The position numbers and the translations under genes are program-made. Below the pieces are notes generated by a model. It was not told the DNA's origin, did no database searches, and saw only the letters and a program-made list of their open reading frames with translations. 64,000 bases of DNA from positions 248,001-312,000 of the forward strand of contig NZ_CP050177.1 in the NCBI RefSeq assembly GCF_011694815.1, in the 5' to 3' direction. Source of the stretch: Streptomyces liangshanensis (GTDB taxonomy: Bacteria; Actinomycetota; Actinomycetes; Streptomycetales; Streptomycetaceae). Shown piece after piece: positions 15,977-24,552 of this stretch (positions are counted from its first letter, which is position 1; each line of letters begins with the position of its first letter).

Positions 15977-17593
15977 TCAGGGGCGGGCGGTACGGCGCCG
16001 GGCGCGGGTGGCGGTGATCGCGGCGCCGCCGACGACGACGAGGACGCCGGCGCCGAGCGCCAGGGGCAGGGCGGGGCCGCCGCCGGTGTGCGCGAGACTG
16101 CCGCCGGGCGCCGCCTCGTCCGGGCCGGCCGGACCGCCCTTCCCCGTACCGGAGCCGGAGCCCGCGGGAGGAGTCGCGGTGGCACCCGGCCGCGCGCCGG
16201 GACCGCTCTTGCCGCCGCCGTCGCCGTCGCCGGTGGCGGTTCCGGGGGTGACGGCGTTCGGGTCGACGTCGCCGACCGCGAAGGTGTACGTACGGGTGTC
16301 GGTGGCGGACGCGCCCGACGCCAGGCGCCCGGCGAGCTGGAAGGTGACGCGGTAGACGCCCTCCTCGGCGAAGCCCCAGTTGGCGTGGGCGTGCACCCCG
16401 AGGTTGACCTTCCGGCCGTCCGGCAGTCCGTCGGCGCTGTTGTAGAGGACCTGGGCGCCGCCCAGCCCGGCCGTCTCCCAGATCGCGAGGGGGCCGGGCC
16501 CCGCGACCTTGGTCAGACGCAGGTCGACCGGGCCTTCGAGCGCGCTGCCGCGCAGCGACTCGGTGTTCCAGCCGGCCCACACCACGCCCGGCTTCTGCAC
16601 CTGGGGGATGAGCCAGAAGGCTTTGCCCGCCGTGCCGAGGAACGCGTAGGCGCGGTCGGCCGGCACCTTCTCCTTCGCGGCGGGGTTGACGTGGAGGATC
16701 ACCGAGGACGGTTCGCGCCAGACCACGTGGGCGGGGTCGCGGCTGTCCTTGAAGAGGGTCCGCAGGGTGCCGTTCACCATCTTCCCGGCGATGGCGTCGA
16801 CGTGTCCGTCGTCGATGACCGTCCTGCCGGTGGCGATCGCGTCCGAGCCGGAAGGGGCGTCGGCGCTCGCCGCTCTGCCGGCCGCGGAGTGGGTGGTGGA
16901 CTTCCGGGCCAGGAGCGGGGCGCCGGGCGGATCGGCCGGCGGGGACTGGGGGGTCCGTCCCGGGAGGAGCGCCGTGGGTGGGCCGGCGCTCGGGGACGGC
17001 AGGGGGGTGGTGGGGGCGTCGGGGCCGACGGGGGTACGGGCGGGCGCCGCCGCGACCCGTACCGTCCACTCCGTCTCCGCCGTGGCCGTCCCGCCGCCGG
17101 GCAGGAGGGCCGTGGCGCGGGAGGTCAGGCGGTACTCCCCCGGCCGGGTGAAGGCCCACCGCGTGTCGCCCTCGGTGGTGGCGGGCAGGTGCCACACGTC
17201 GGGCAGCCCGTCGGTGCTGTCGAACCGCACGGGCGGGGCGTCCGGGCCGTCGGCGGCCTCCGAGACGGTCAGGTCCCCCGGGCCCTCGATGCCGGTCAGG
17301 GCCCAGTCGACCGGGGTGCCGGCGGGTATGCCGGACGTGTCCCACGCGGGTGAGCCGGTGCCGTCCTGGCCGATCTCCAGGTCCGCCGGGACGGTGGTGT
17401 CCTGGGAGGCCGTGCTGTCCGGTGCGGACCTGAGGTCCAGCGCCAGGCGGTCGCCTTCGAGGGACAGGGCCATCCGCGGGGGCACGGCACCGTCCGGGGT
17501 GCCGGCGACCGCCGCGGGCGCGAGGCCCGCGCCCAGCGCGACGGAACCGATGACTCCGGCGGCGGCCCACCGCGCTGTCCTGGGTGTTGCCAT
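15977..17593 (-). CDS. Cell-wall choice-of-anchor M protein with LAHTG sorting signal
   Basis: 538 residues. After the signal peptide (about 1-30) come two anchored-repeat regions. The first (about 35-180) is degenerate but keeps TRWAFTRPGEYRLT. The second (about 250-440) is complete, with IDDGHVDAIAGKMVNG, YAFLGTAGKAFWLIPQVQ, GVVWAGWNTES and HAHANWGFAEEGVYRVTF. A Pro/Gly/Thr wall-spanning linker ends in LAHTGGG, a hydrophobic helix and an Arg-rich tail, a variant LPXTG sortase signal. It is the second gene of the Zur-linked operon and probably sits in the wall as part of the metal-capture layer. Confidence 0.88.
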   Translation of the reverse strand: MATPRTARWAAAGVIGSVALGAGLAPAAVAGTPDGAVPPRMALSLEGDRLALDLRSAPDSTASQDTTVPADLEIGQDGTGSPAWDTSGIPAGTPVDWALTGIEGPGDLTVSEAADGPDAPPVRFDSTDGLPDVWHLPATTEGDTRWAFTRPGEYRLTSRATALLPGGGTATAETEWTVRVAAAPARTPVGPDAPTTPLPSPSAGPPTALLPGRTPQSPPADPPGAPLLARKSTTHSAAGRAASADAPSGSDAIATGRTVIDDGHVDAIAGKMVNGTLRTLFKDSRDPAHVVWREPSSVILHVNPAAKEKVPADRAYAFLGTAGKAFWLIPQVQKPGVVWAGWNTESLRGSALEGPVDLRLTKVAGPGPLAIWETAGLGGAQVLYNSADGLPDGRKVNLGVHAHANWGFAEEGVYRVTFQLAGRLASGASATDTRTYTFAVGDVDPNAVTPGTATGDGDGGGKSGPGARPGATATPPAGSGSGTGKGGPAGPDEAAPGGSLAHTGGGPALPLALGAGVLVVVGGAAITATRARRRTARP

Positions 17594-17656
17594 GAGGTGT
17601 GTACTCCGTCTTCCGGCGAGTGGGGGTCGGACGCGTGGGGTCGGGCGACTGGGGGC

Positions 17657-18964
17657 TCAGAGGCGGGCGGCGCGGGCCGCGCGGCGGCGGAGGTGGACGA
17701 CGGTGGCCGTGCCCGCGCCGAGGAGGAGCACGCTGCTCGCGCCGAGGGGGACGGTGACTCCCGAACCCGTCGCGGCGAGGGCGCCCGAGGGCGCGGCGGC
17801 GCCGCCGGACGCGAGGGGGCCGTCCGGCTCCCCGCCCGTCGCGGGCACCACACCGGCGCCGGAGGTGCCTTCGCCCTCGTCGCCGACCGCCGCGCCGGAG
17901 CCGGTACCGCCTGCCGCCGGACCTGAACCGGAGCCCGACGCCGAGCCGGAGCCCGAACCGGATGTCGTACCGGCCGTCGTACCGCCGGTGCCGCCGCCCG
18001 ATGTTGTGCCGCCGTCGGCCGAACCACCGCCCGTGGCGCCGCTGTTGGAGCCACCCGGCTGGGCGCCGCCCGCGGCCGTACCGCCGTCGGCGCCACCGGG
18101 GTCGCCCTGCCCACCCGGATCGCCCGGATCGCCCGGATCGCCAGGCTCACCGGGATCGCCGGGACCGCCCGGGTCGGGGTCCCCCGGCAGGGTCACCTCC
18201 GCCGGGTCCACGTCACCGACGGCCATGGTGAAGACCTGGCTGTCCGAGACGTCCTCCCCGGAGGCCAGCCTCGCCCGGAAGGTGAACGTCATCCGGTAGA
18301 CGCCCTCGTGGGTGAACACCCAGTTCGCGTGCTCGTGGGTGCGCGCGGGCACGTCGTACGCGTCGGGCAGCCCGTCCCTGCTGTCGAACCGCATCAGTGG
18401 TTCGCCGAACGGCGACCAGGCGAAGACCAACAGGCCGCCCGGGCCCTCGACCTTGTCGAGCGACAGGCCGAACTGCCCCTGGACGTCGGTGTCCTGGAAC
18501 TCCTCGGTGTTCCATCCCGCCCACAGCACGTCCGGGTCCTGGGTCTGCGGAATCGTGTAGTACGTGTCACCCGCCTCGCCCAGGAAGGCCAGGCCGTCGG
18601 CGGGGTCGGGGACCGTCTCGCGGCCCTTGGAGGTCAGATGCATGACAACCGAGGTGGGTTCGTGCCAGGTGACGTCGTCCGTCCTGCTGTCCTTGAACAG
18701 CGTCCGGAACCTGCCGTTCACCATGCGCGCGGCGATCGCGTCGACATGACCGCTGTCGACGACGAGGCGCTGGTCCGCCACCTCGTCCGCCCCCTCGCCG
18801 GCCGCGCTGCCCGCCGGCGGAACCGCCGGTCCGGACAGCGAGACAACCGGCGGCGCCGACGCTCCCGTACCCCCGTCGCCGGCGGCCGCCCCGCCGGACA
18901 GCAGTCCGGCGGCGGCCAGCGCCAGCGCCCCCACCACACGCGCGGATCGCGCAGTCGAACCCAT
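17657..18964 (-). CDS. Cell-wall choice-of-anchor M protein with collagen-like linker and LAATG signal
   Basis: 435 residues, the first gene of the zinc operon. A signal peptide (about 1-28) leads to one full anchored-repeat domain: VDSGHVDAIAARMVNGRFR, LAFLGEAGDTYYTIPQTQ, DVLWAGWNTEE and HEHANWVFTHEGVYRMTF. After VGDVDPAEV the chain becomes collagen-like (about 15 GxxGDPG-type triplets) and then a Ser/Gly/Thr/Ala-rich stalk. It ends LAATGSG, a hydrophobic helix and an RRR tail, a variant sortase signal. The stalk would hold the domain out from the wall. The ATG at 18964 follows GAGGGG, and Zur box 3 lies 50 bp upstream. Confidence 0.88.
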   Translation of the reverse strand: MGSTARSARVVGALALAAAGLLSGGAAAGDGGTGASAPPVVSLSGPAVPPAGSAAGEGADEVADQRLVVDSGHVDAIAARMVNGRFRTLFKDSRTDDVTWHEPTSVVMHLTSKGRETVPDPADGLAFLGEAGDTYYTIPQTQDPDVLWAGWNTEEFQDTDVQGQFGLSLDKVEGPGGLLVFAWSPFGEPLMRFDSRDGLPDAYDVPARTHEHANWVFTHEGVYRMTFTFRARLASGEDVSDSQVFTMAVGDVDPAEVTLPGDPDPGGPGDPGEPGDPGDPGDPGGQGDPGGADGGTAAGGAQPGGSNSGATGGGSADGGTTSGGGTGGTTAGTTSGSGSGSASGSGSGPAAGGTGSGAAVGDEGEGTSGAGVVPATGGEPDGPLASGGAAAPSGALAATGSGVTVPLGASSVLLLGAGTATVVHLRRRAARAARL

Positions 18965-19013
18965 CGCCCCTCACCCACTGTTGACGTCACTCGCGACGCC
19001 ACCCTAGGCGAGA

Positions 19014-19028
19014 TGGTAATCATTTTCA
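19014..19028 (-). promoter_or_regulatory. Zur box 3 before the zinc ABC operon
   Basis: TGGTAATCATTTTCA (read on the plus strand), a close Zur-consensus match, 50 bp upstream of the first gene of the 18964-11675 operon. It is the only AT-rich stretch in the region. Confidence 0.85.
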
Positions 19029-19073
19029 ATAACTGCCCGACCGTGCGCCCCGCGGAGGGGTGCGGACAGCGAA

Positions 19074-19115
19074 GCGCCCGCCCTTCCCCGGGAGCCGATC
19101 GGGAAGGACGGGCGC
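19074..19115 (-). terminator. Terminator after the DUF1772 gene
   Basis: GCGCCCGCCCTTCCC pairs with GGGAAGGACGGGCGC (one G-T-type mismatch) around a 12-base loop, 36 bp past the DUF1772 stop. Confidence 0.7.
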
Positions 19116-19150
19116 GACACCTGCGGCCTGACGGCGCCGCTGAGGGGGGC

Positions 19151-19753
19151 TCAGACGGCGCCCGGGCGCAGCGGGGAGGTCGTCCCGCGCCCGTGCAGCA
19201 CCAGGGCGCGGGCGAGGAAACCCAGCGCCGCGGTGCAGACCAGGGTCCGCACGATGTTGGTGGCCACCCAGGTGTCCTTGAACTTGTCGACGATCGAGAA
19301 GTCGGTGATCTTCGCCGGGTCCCCGGCGGCGGCCAGCTCGTTGTTGAGCGGGATGTTGACGCTGAACGTGATGACGAGGGCGACCAGGTAGAGCGCCGCG
19401 GCGGCGGCGATCCAGAGCGCGGCGGACCGGCGGCCCTGGCGGTGTTCCAGGAAGACCGCGATGCCGGTGGCCAGGAGCGCCCCGACGAAGACCATGCCGA
19501 AGAGTCCGCTGCCGTCGATGAGCGCGTTGAAGTTCTGCATCGCGGCGACGTAGGTGCGGTCGTCGCCCTTCGCCAGGCCGGGCATGACGGAGACGTCGAA
19601 GGCGAAGAACAGGCCGGCCATGAGGCCCATGGTGATGGTCGCGATCATCAGCAGGGGGCCGGCCGCTCTGCTGCGGCGCACCGCCGGCGCGCCCACGGGG
19701 GGCGAGGGGTGGGCGACGTAGGGCTGGGGGGTGCCGGTCGGGAAGTGGCTCAT
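19151..19753 (-). CDS. DUF1772 (anthrone oxygenase-like) membrane protein
   Basis: 200 residues with four predicted transmembrane helices (about 30-55, 85-108, 115-138, 168-190) after a Pro-rich cytoplasmic start. The family signature GLMAGLFFAFDVSVMPGL in the first helix and FSVNIPLNNELAAAGD in the third loop identify DUF1772, a fold that includes fungal anthrone oxygenases. The enzymatic role in bacteria is unproven. A close paralogue is at 43173. Its promoter region (19787-19854) is almost the same as that of the NmrA-like gene at 45409, so the two share a regulator. Confidence 0.85.
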   Translation of the reverse strand: MSHFPTGTPQPYVAHPSPPVGAPAVRRSRAAGPLLMIATITMGLMAGLFFAFDVSVMPGLAKGDDRTYVAAMQNFNALIDGSGLFGMVFVGALLATGIAVFLEHRQGRRSAALWIAAAAALYLVALVITFSVNIPLNNELAAAGDPAKITDFSIVDKFKDTWVATNIVRTLVCTAALGFLARALVLHGRGTTSPLRPGAV

Positions 19754-19786
19754 GGGAGTTCCTTGTCTGACGTCCGCCTCATGGGA

Positions 19787-19854
19787 CCAGTCAAGTGCAC
19801 GGCGCTGAGACGGTACATGGTTGTAAAGCTCAGGTGCATGTCCCTGCGTCCAAG
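19787..19854 (-). promoter_or_regulatory. 68-bp conserved promoter/operator block, copy A
   Basis: Gapless match to 45414-45481, 53 of 68 positions by my count. Identical blocks are CCAGTCAAGT, GCTGAGACGGTACAT, AAGCTCAG and TGCGTCCAAG, at identical spacing. It lies immediately upstream of the DUF1772 start. The CTGAG/CTCAG pair within it forms an interrupted inverted repeat, as for a dimeric regulator. Confidence 0.7.
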
Positions 19855-19894
19855 TCGGTGTCGCGGCGCGGGAATCGGACGGGCCGCCGCGGGT

Positions 19895-20848
19895 TCAGCG
19901 CGGGGCGGCGGCCGGTACGCGGGGCTCCCGCGCGGCCACCCCGAGGTTCTGGTGGATCTCCAGCGTGGCCGTGGACCGGTTCAGGGTGATGTAGTGCAGA
20001 CCGGGGGCGCCCTCGGCGAGCAGCCGCTCGGCCATGGCCGTGGCGTGCTCGACCCCGATGCGGTGGCCGTCGGCCGGGCTGTCCCTGGCGGCTTCGAGGC
20101 GCCGGGCCAGGTGGTCGGGGAAGCGGGCGTCGCTGAGTTCGGCGAAGCGGCGGATCTGCCGTACGTCGGTGGCGGGCATGATCTCCGGGATGATCGGCGT
20201 CGTGCAGCCCGCGGCGGTGAGCCGGTCGCGCAGCCTGAGGTAGTCGTCGACGTCGAAGAACATCTGGGTGATGGCGTAGTCGGCGCCCGCGCGGCACTTG
20301 GCGACGAAGTGGCGGATGTCGGTGTCCCAGTCGGCGGAGCGCGGGTGGCGCTCGGGGAAGGCGGCCACGCCGACCGTGAAGTCGCCCAAATCCCTGATGA
20401 GGGAGACCAGTTCGCTCGCCTGGGCGAAGCCCTCGGGGTGGCGGACCCATTCGCCGCGCGGGTCGCCCGGCGGGTCGCCGCGCAGCGCGAGGACGTCCCG
20501 GATGCCGGCATCCGCGTACTGGCCGATGATGTGGCGCAGTTCGGCGACGGAGTGGCCGACGGCCGTCAGGTGGGCGACCGGGGTGAGGGTGGTCTCGGCG
20601 GCGATGCGCTTGGTGACCTCGACGGTGCGGTCGCGCGAGGAGCCGCCCGCGCCGTACGTCACGGAGACGAAGGTGGGGGCGAGCGGTTCGATGCGGCGGA
20701 TCGCGTTCCAGAGGGTGCGTTCGCCCGCTTCGGTCTTCGGCGGGAAGAACTCGAAGGAGAACGAGCGCCGCCCCTCCGACCATCCCGACAGAAGGCCACG
20801 GGGGCCGGACGGGGAGTACGGCGGACGGTCTGCGGTCTCTGCCGCCAT
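19895..20848 (-). CDS. metF: 5,10-methylenetetrahydrofolate reductase
   Basis: 317 residues; the ATG at 20848 follows AGGACC. Typical MetF motifs are [17 protein letters not shown] at the N-terminus (catalytic Glu in FEFFPPK), [26 protein letters not shown] and [15 protein letters not shown]. It reduces methylene-THF to methyl-THF with FAD and NADH, supplying the methyl group for methionine synthase. Cobalamin-independent MetE is encoded at 55832, so both halves of the methyl branch lie in this window but are not linked. It stands just outside the biosynthetic cluster. Confidence 0.95.
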   Translation of the reverse strand: MAAETADRPPYSPSGPRGLLSGWSEGRRSFSFEFFPPKTEAGERTLWNAIRRIEPLAPTFVSVTYGAGGSSRDRTVEVTKRIAAETTLTPVAHLTAVGHSVAELRHIIGQYADAGIRDVLALRGDPPGDPRGEWVRHPEGFAQASELVSLIRDLGDFTVGVAAFPERHPRSADWDTDIRHFVAKCRAGADYAITQMFFDVDDYLRLRDRLTAAGCTTPIIPEIMPATDVRQIRRFAELSDARFPDHLARRLEAARDSPADGHRIGVEHATAMAERLLAEGAPGLHYITLNRSTATLEIHQNLGVAAREPRVPAAAPR

Positions 20849-20981
20849 GGCGGAGGTCCTTCCTGTAGTCGGTCCCGGACAGGCCCGAGGCGCCTGTGGG
20901 TTCGCACAGTAGCCGTCGCGTGGCGCTGCGTTCCGCCGTGGCCACATCGTGATCACCCGCGCGGGGCCGCGCCCGCGGCCG

Positions 20982-21920
20982 TCAGCGCGTGCCGCCCGCC
21001 CGGCGGCGGAGCAGGCATTCCTCCAGGAACGCCACCGTCCTGAGGTGGTGGGTGGGGGCCGCGTACCCGAGGCTGATGTTGTGGCCCGCGGCGGGCAGCC
21101 GCTCCACCGTGACGTGCGGGGCGGCGGTGAGGAGGGCCGTCATCGCGGCCAGGTCGTCGTCGCCGAGCCGCCACCACAGTTCGTGTTCGGCGAACGTCAG
21201 CCGTACGGGGTTGGTGATCCGGCCCGCCAGGCGCGGGTACTGTCCGGGCCAGGAGGCGGTCTGGGCGGCCTCGTGCCGGGGGACGCGCTGGAGGAGGGTG
21301 CGGCTCGCCCGGAACGTACCGGGCGGATAGAGGTGCAGCGGGCCCCAGTTGAGGCGGGACGCGCCGCCGCCGAGGGTGTCGGGGAAGTGGCGGGCCTCCG
21401 GGTTGTACTGCCAGCCGCAGCCGTTGACGTCCACGCCGAGGAACGACCCGCCGGCCTCGGCGGCCGCCATGTGAAGGGCGACCTTGCCGCCGTCGGAGTG
21501 TGCGGCGAGGAAGAGGCCGGCCCCGGTGGGGTGGGTGAGGGCGAAGGCGGCGAGCGCGGTGTTCAGGACGTCGGCCTGCTCGCCGAGGGAGAGGCCGTCG
21601 GGGAGTTGGCGCGCGGACAGCCCGTACCCGGGGCGGTCCAGGGCCAGGACGGTGTGGCCGAGCCTCGCGCCCAGCGTGAGCAGGGAGTTGACCGGGTCGG
21701 CCAGGCCGTTGAAGTAGTCGGCGCACATGCCGCGGCCGTGGATCGCGACGACGACGGCGCGGGGTGCGCCGCCCTCGGCGACGGCGGCCGGCTCGGCGAG
21801 CAGACCGGACACCTGGACGCCGTCGGCGTCCAGGACGACGGGCCGGACGGCGGGGGCGGAATCGGGAGCGGGGCCGAGGGCGGGGCCGGGCGGCGGGGTG
21901 GTGTCGGCCGGGGCGGTCAT
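20982..21920 (-). CDS. Alpha/beta-hydrolase at the 3' end of the cluster operon
   Basis: 312 residues from an ATG at 21920 with GGAG upstream. The alpha/beta-hydrolase core shows the oxyanion-hole loop [15 protein letters not shown], the nucleophile elbow [11 protein letters not shown] with Ser in a GxSxG-like setting, and the catalytic His in [11 protein letters not shown]. There is no signal peptide or lipase lid. It follows the TrpC homologue by 34 bp and closes the operon, so it could release or hydrolyse a thioester or ester intermediate. It could also be an editing thioesterase; the sequence does not settle which. Confidence 0.82.
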   Translation of the reverse strand: MTAPADTTPPPGPALGPAPDSAPAVRPVVLDADGVQVSGLLAEPAAVAEGGAPRAVVVAIHGRGMCADYFNGLADPVNSLLTLGARLGHTVLALDRPGYGLSARQLPDGLSLGEQADVLNTALAAFALTHPTGAGLFLAAHSDGGKVALHMAAAEAGGSFLGVDVNGCGWQYNPEARHFPDTLGGGASRLNWGPLHLYPPGTFRASRTLLQRVPRHEAAQTASWPGQYPRLAGRITNPVRLTFAEHELWWRLGDDDLAAMTALLTAAPHVTVERLPAAGHNISLGYAAPTHHLRTVAFLEECLLRRRAGGTR

Positions 21921-21954
21921 GGGTGGTGGTCTCCAGGGGCGGTACGGGACGGGG

Positions 21955-22665
21955 TCAGGGCGTGCGGGCCGACGGCCGGGCCCTGGCGCGGTCCAGGTCC
22001 TCCAGCCAGGCGGCCGCGCTGTCGGTGCGCAGCAGCGACGTGCCCACCAGCAGACCCGCGTAGCCCGCGTCGAGGAGGCGCGCGGCGGCCGCGGGGCTGT
22101 CGATGGCACTGGCGCTCACCGGACACCGGGTACCGGACGCGCGGAGGGCGGGCAGCAGGGCCAGGCTCCTGTCCAGGTCTCCGCGATCCCTCTCCTTGGT
22201 CTTGATGTCCTTGTTGTTGACCGCGATCACGCACTCGTCGGCGTGCGGCAGCCCGTCGAGTTCGGCTTCCTGGGTCACCTCCACGAAGGGGGTGAGCCCC
22301 TCGGAGAGGCAGCCGGTGATCAGGGTGCGCATGCTCGACCTGGGGAGGAGGGCGGCGGTGAGGAGGACGGCCGACGCGCCCAGTTCCCTGGCGGCCGTCA
22401 GCTGGTCCTTGCGGGTGATGAAGTCCTTCTGGAGGAGGGGCAGGTCGGTGAGGGCGGCGACGTCGCGCAGCAGGGCCGTCGTCCCGCCGAACCAGCGGCC
22501 GGTCACCACCGAGACGCAGGGCGCGCCCGCTTTCTCGTACGACTCCACGATCGCGGCCGGGGTGCGGCCGCCGAGCAGGTCGTAGCCGTGCGCGTCGCGC
22601 CGTTTGACCTCCATGACCAGCGGGCGTTCCGCGGCCAGCAGGGCTTCCAGGAAACGGGCGGTCAT
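21955..22665 (-). CDS. Indole-3-glycerol phosphate synthase (TrpC) homologue, N-terminally short
   Basis: 236 residues against about 255-270 for housekeeping TrpC. The TIM-barrel residues are present: EVKRRD on strand 1 (catalytic Glu and Lys), LLQKDFI (second catalytic Lys), FVEVTQEAEL (Glu), VNNKDIKT (Asn) and GLLVGTSLLR at the phosphate site. The N-terminal 30-40 residue extension that covers the carboxylate/anthranilate part of the substrate in TrpC is absent. The typical SPSKG and ESGI signatures are replaced by DAHGY and SASAI. Ring-closing chemistry is likely kept, but the aromatic half of the substrate may differ. It overlaps the TrpF homologue by ATGA. Confidence 0.85.
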   Translation of the reverse strand: MTARFLEALLAAERPLVMEVKRRDAHGYDLLGGRTPAAIVESYEKAGAPCVSVVTGRWFGGTTALLRDVAALTDLPLLQKDFITRKDQLTAARELGASAVLLTAALLPRSSMRTLITGCLSEGLTPFVEVTQEAELDGLPHADECVIAVNNKDIKTKERDRGDLDRSLALLPALRASGTRCPVSASAIDSPAAAARLLDAGYAGLLVGTSLLRTDSAAAWLEDLDRARARPSARTP

Positions 22666-23363
22666 CTGGTCTCCTCCAGGGGGTGTGTCGTCCGCCAGGC
22701 GCGGGCCAGGGCGGTGACGGCCGGCGCCGCCAGGCGGCCGTGGCCGTCGCGGGCCGCCGTGTCGACGTCGACCCCGCGGAAGCCGGGGTGGCTCACGACG
22801 GGGGCGAGGCCGGGGCGGTGGTCGGGGGTGATGCCCCCGGCGAGCAGGAACGGCCGGGTGAGGCGCGGCAGGAGGTCGAGCGCGTCCCGCGCGCGGGGGG
22901 CCTGTCCGGTGCTGCCGACACGGCCGTCCTCGGTGGTGGTGTCGAGGAGGAAGAGGTCGGTGCCGGCCCGTTCGTAGGCGCCGATCAGCGGGCGTTCCGG
23001 GCAGCCGCCCGCGCGCAGGTGGAGCACCTTGACCAGGACCGCGTCGGGCAGGGCGGCCCGCAGCGCCCTGACCACGCCGGGCGGTTGGTAGGCGTGGAGC
23101 TGGAGCCAGCGGAGCCCGGTGCGGCGGGCGAGCGCGGCGAGGGCCTCGGGGTCGCCGAGGAAGGTGACGAGGACCGGTTCGAGGCGGCCGGTGGCGTGGG
23201 CGGCGGAGACCAGGTCGGACAGCCGGTCCTCGGGCAGGTCGGCGTGGCCGCCGGGCACCCCGTGCCAGAGACCGACGTGGCTGGCCCCGTGGGTGGCGAG
23301 CAGGTCGATGTCGGCCTCTTCGGTGGCTCCGCAGATCTTGAGCACGGCGGCCGGCCCGCTCAT
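22662..23363 (-). CDS. Phosphoribosylanthranilate isomerase (TrpF) homologue
   Basis: 233 residues. The catalytic Cys is in the N-terminal LKICGATEEADID (TrpF KICG). The catalytic Asp is in FLLDTTTEDGRVGSTG, where TrpF has LLDSxxxGGTG. The phosphate loops GGITPDHRPGL and FRGVDVDTAA complete the barrel. It would perform the Amadori rearrangement of an N-phosphoribosyl amine to a 1-deoxyribulose. It is translationally coupled on both sides (ATGA overlaps with the dehydrogenase upstream and TrpC homologue downstream), so it is an integral step of this operon, not a stray housekeeping gene. Confidence 0.87.
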   Translation of the reverse strand: MSGPAAVLKICGATEEADIDLLATHGASHVGLWHGVPGGHADLPEDRLSDLVSAAHATGRLEPVLVTFLGDPEALAALARRTGLRWLQLHAYQPPGVVRALRAALPDAVLVKVLHLRAGGCPERPLIGAYERAGTDLFLLDTTTEDGRVGSTGQAPRARDALDLLPRLTRPFLLAGGITPDHRPGLAPVVSHPGFRGVDVDTAARDGHGRLAAPAVTALARAWRTTHPLEETR

Positions 23364-24505
23364 GTGCCGAGGCCCATCATCGAGGCGATGCGGTTGTACT
23401 GGATCTCGCTGGTGCCCGAGTAGATGGTGCCCGCGACGGCGTTGCGTACGTCCTTCTCGAGGCCGTACTCGGTCATGTAGCCGTGTCCGCCGAAGAGTTG
23501 GACGGCGGTGAGGCTGGTGGCGAGGTTGGATTCGCTGGTGAGGAGTTTGGCGATGGCGAGGTCGGTGGTGACGTTCTCGCCGGCCGCGAGGCGTTCGCCG
23601 GTGTCGTACAGCCACTTGGCCGCCGTCTCCAGCCGGATCTTCGCGTCGACGATCTTGTTGGCGACGGCCTGGTAGGAGCCGATGGTCCGCCCGAAGGAGC
23701 GGCGGGTCCTCGCGTGGGCGACGCAGCGGTCCAGGCGGTGCCGCATCTCCCCCACATTGACGACGAAGGAGTAGAGGATCTCCCGCTTCATCACGTGGTC
23801 GAGGACGAGGAACCCGCCGCCGACGCGGCCGAGGACCTGGGTGGCGGGCACGCGGCAGCCGTCGAAGTAGAGCTCGCTGATGGGTGAGGTGCGCAGGCCC
23901 ATCTTCTTGGTGGGCTTCCCGATGACCAGTCCCGGGGTGTCCCGGTCGACGAGGAACGCGGTGACGCCGAGGGCGCCGCCGTCCGGGCGGGTACGCGCGT
24001 AGACGACGAACACGTCGGCGATGGGCCCGTTGCTGACGAAGATCTTGCCGCCGTCGAGGACGAAGTGGTCGCCGTCGCGGACGGCCCGGGTGGTCATCGC
24101 CATGGCGTCCGAGCCGCTCTCCGACTCGGTGATCGCGTGGGCGCCGATGGCCTCGCCGGAACAGATCCGGGTGAGGTACGTGTCCTTCTGGGCGGCCGTG
24201 CCGAACTGCTCGACGGGGACGCCCGTGCTGGCCATGGTGGTGGTGACCGAGAAACTCAGCCCGGAGTCACGGCAGTTCTCGCCCAGGCCTTCGAGCACGT
24301 GCATGGTGGTGAGCAGGGACTGGCCGAGGCCGCCCCACTCCTCCCCGAAGGGCAGTCCGAGGATGCCGGTCTCCCGGATCAGTTTCCACTTGTCCCAGGA
24401 GAACGTGGCGTGTTCGTCCTGTTCTATGTGGCCGGCGCTGAGGGCCTCGCCCCACCGTGCCAGGCCCTCGCGCAGGTCGGTCTGATCGGCGTTCCAGCGG
24501 ATCAC
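23360..24505 (-). CDS. Acyl-CoA dehydrogenase-type flavoenzyme, probable aminoacyl/prolyl-PCP dehydrogenase
   Basis: 381 residues from a GTG at 24505 with AAAGG upstream. It has the full acyl-CoA dehydrogenase fold: GLPFGEEWGGLG, AITESESGSDAM (FAD contact), FVSNGPIADVFVV, and C-terminal VQLFGGHGYMTEYG. The usual YEGTSE catalytic Glu is Ser here (IYSGTSE). A Glu at position 242 (MKREIL) stands where isovaleryl-CoA and prolyl-carrier-protein dehydrogenases (PltE/RedW/CloN3 class) keep the base. With the adjacent carrier protein and proline-type adenylation enzyme, it most likely desaturates a carrier-bound cyclic amino acid to a pyrrole. An ordinary fatty acid role is less likely. Confidence 0.85.
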   Translation of the reverse strand: MIRWNADQTDLREGLARWGEALSAGHIEQDEHATFSWDKWKLIRETGILGLPFGEEWGGLGQSLLTTMHVLEGLGENCRDSGLSFSVTTTMASTGVPVEQFGTAAQKDTYLTRICSGEAIGAHAITESESGSDAMAMTTRAVRDGDHFVLDGGKIFVSNGPIADVFVVYARTRPDGGALGVTAFLVDRDTPGLVIGKPTKKMGLRTSPISELYFDGCRVPATQVLGRVGGGFLVLDHVMKREILYSFVVNVGEMRHRLDRCVAHARTRRSFGRTIGSYQAVANKIVDAKIRLETAAKWLYDTGERLAAGENVTTDLAIAKLLTSESNLATSLTAVQLFGGHGYMTEYGLEKDVRNAVAGTIYSGTSEIQYNRIASMMGLGT

Positions 24506-24552
24506 GGTGAGCCTTTCGATGTACGTACGGACCGTGCGGGGTCTGGGGTGGA

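Noticed and set aside
18100..18200. CRISPR-like or satellite repeat
   Set aside because: The repetition is codon-level Gly-Asp-Pro coding for a collagen-like stalk, not spaced identical repeats.
18308..21043. Long plus-strand frame opposite the anchor-M, DUF1772 and metF genes
   Set aside because: No homology-like signature; it runs antisense to three clear genes and through a Zur box and a terminator.
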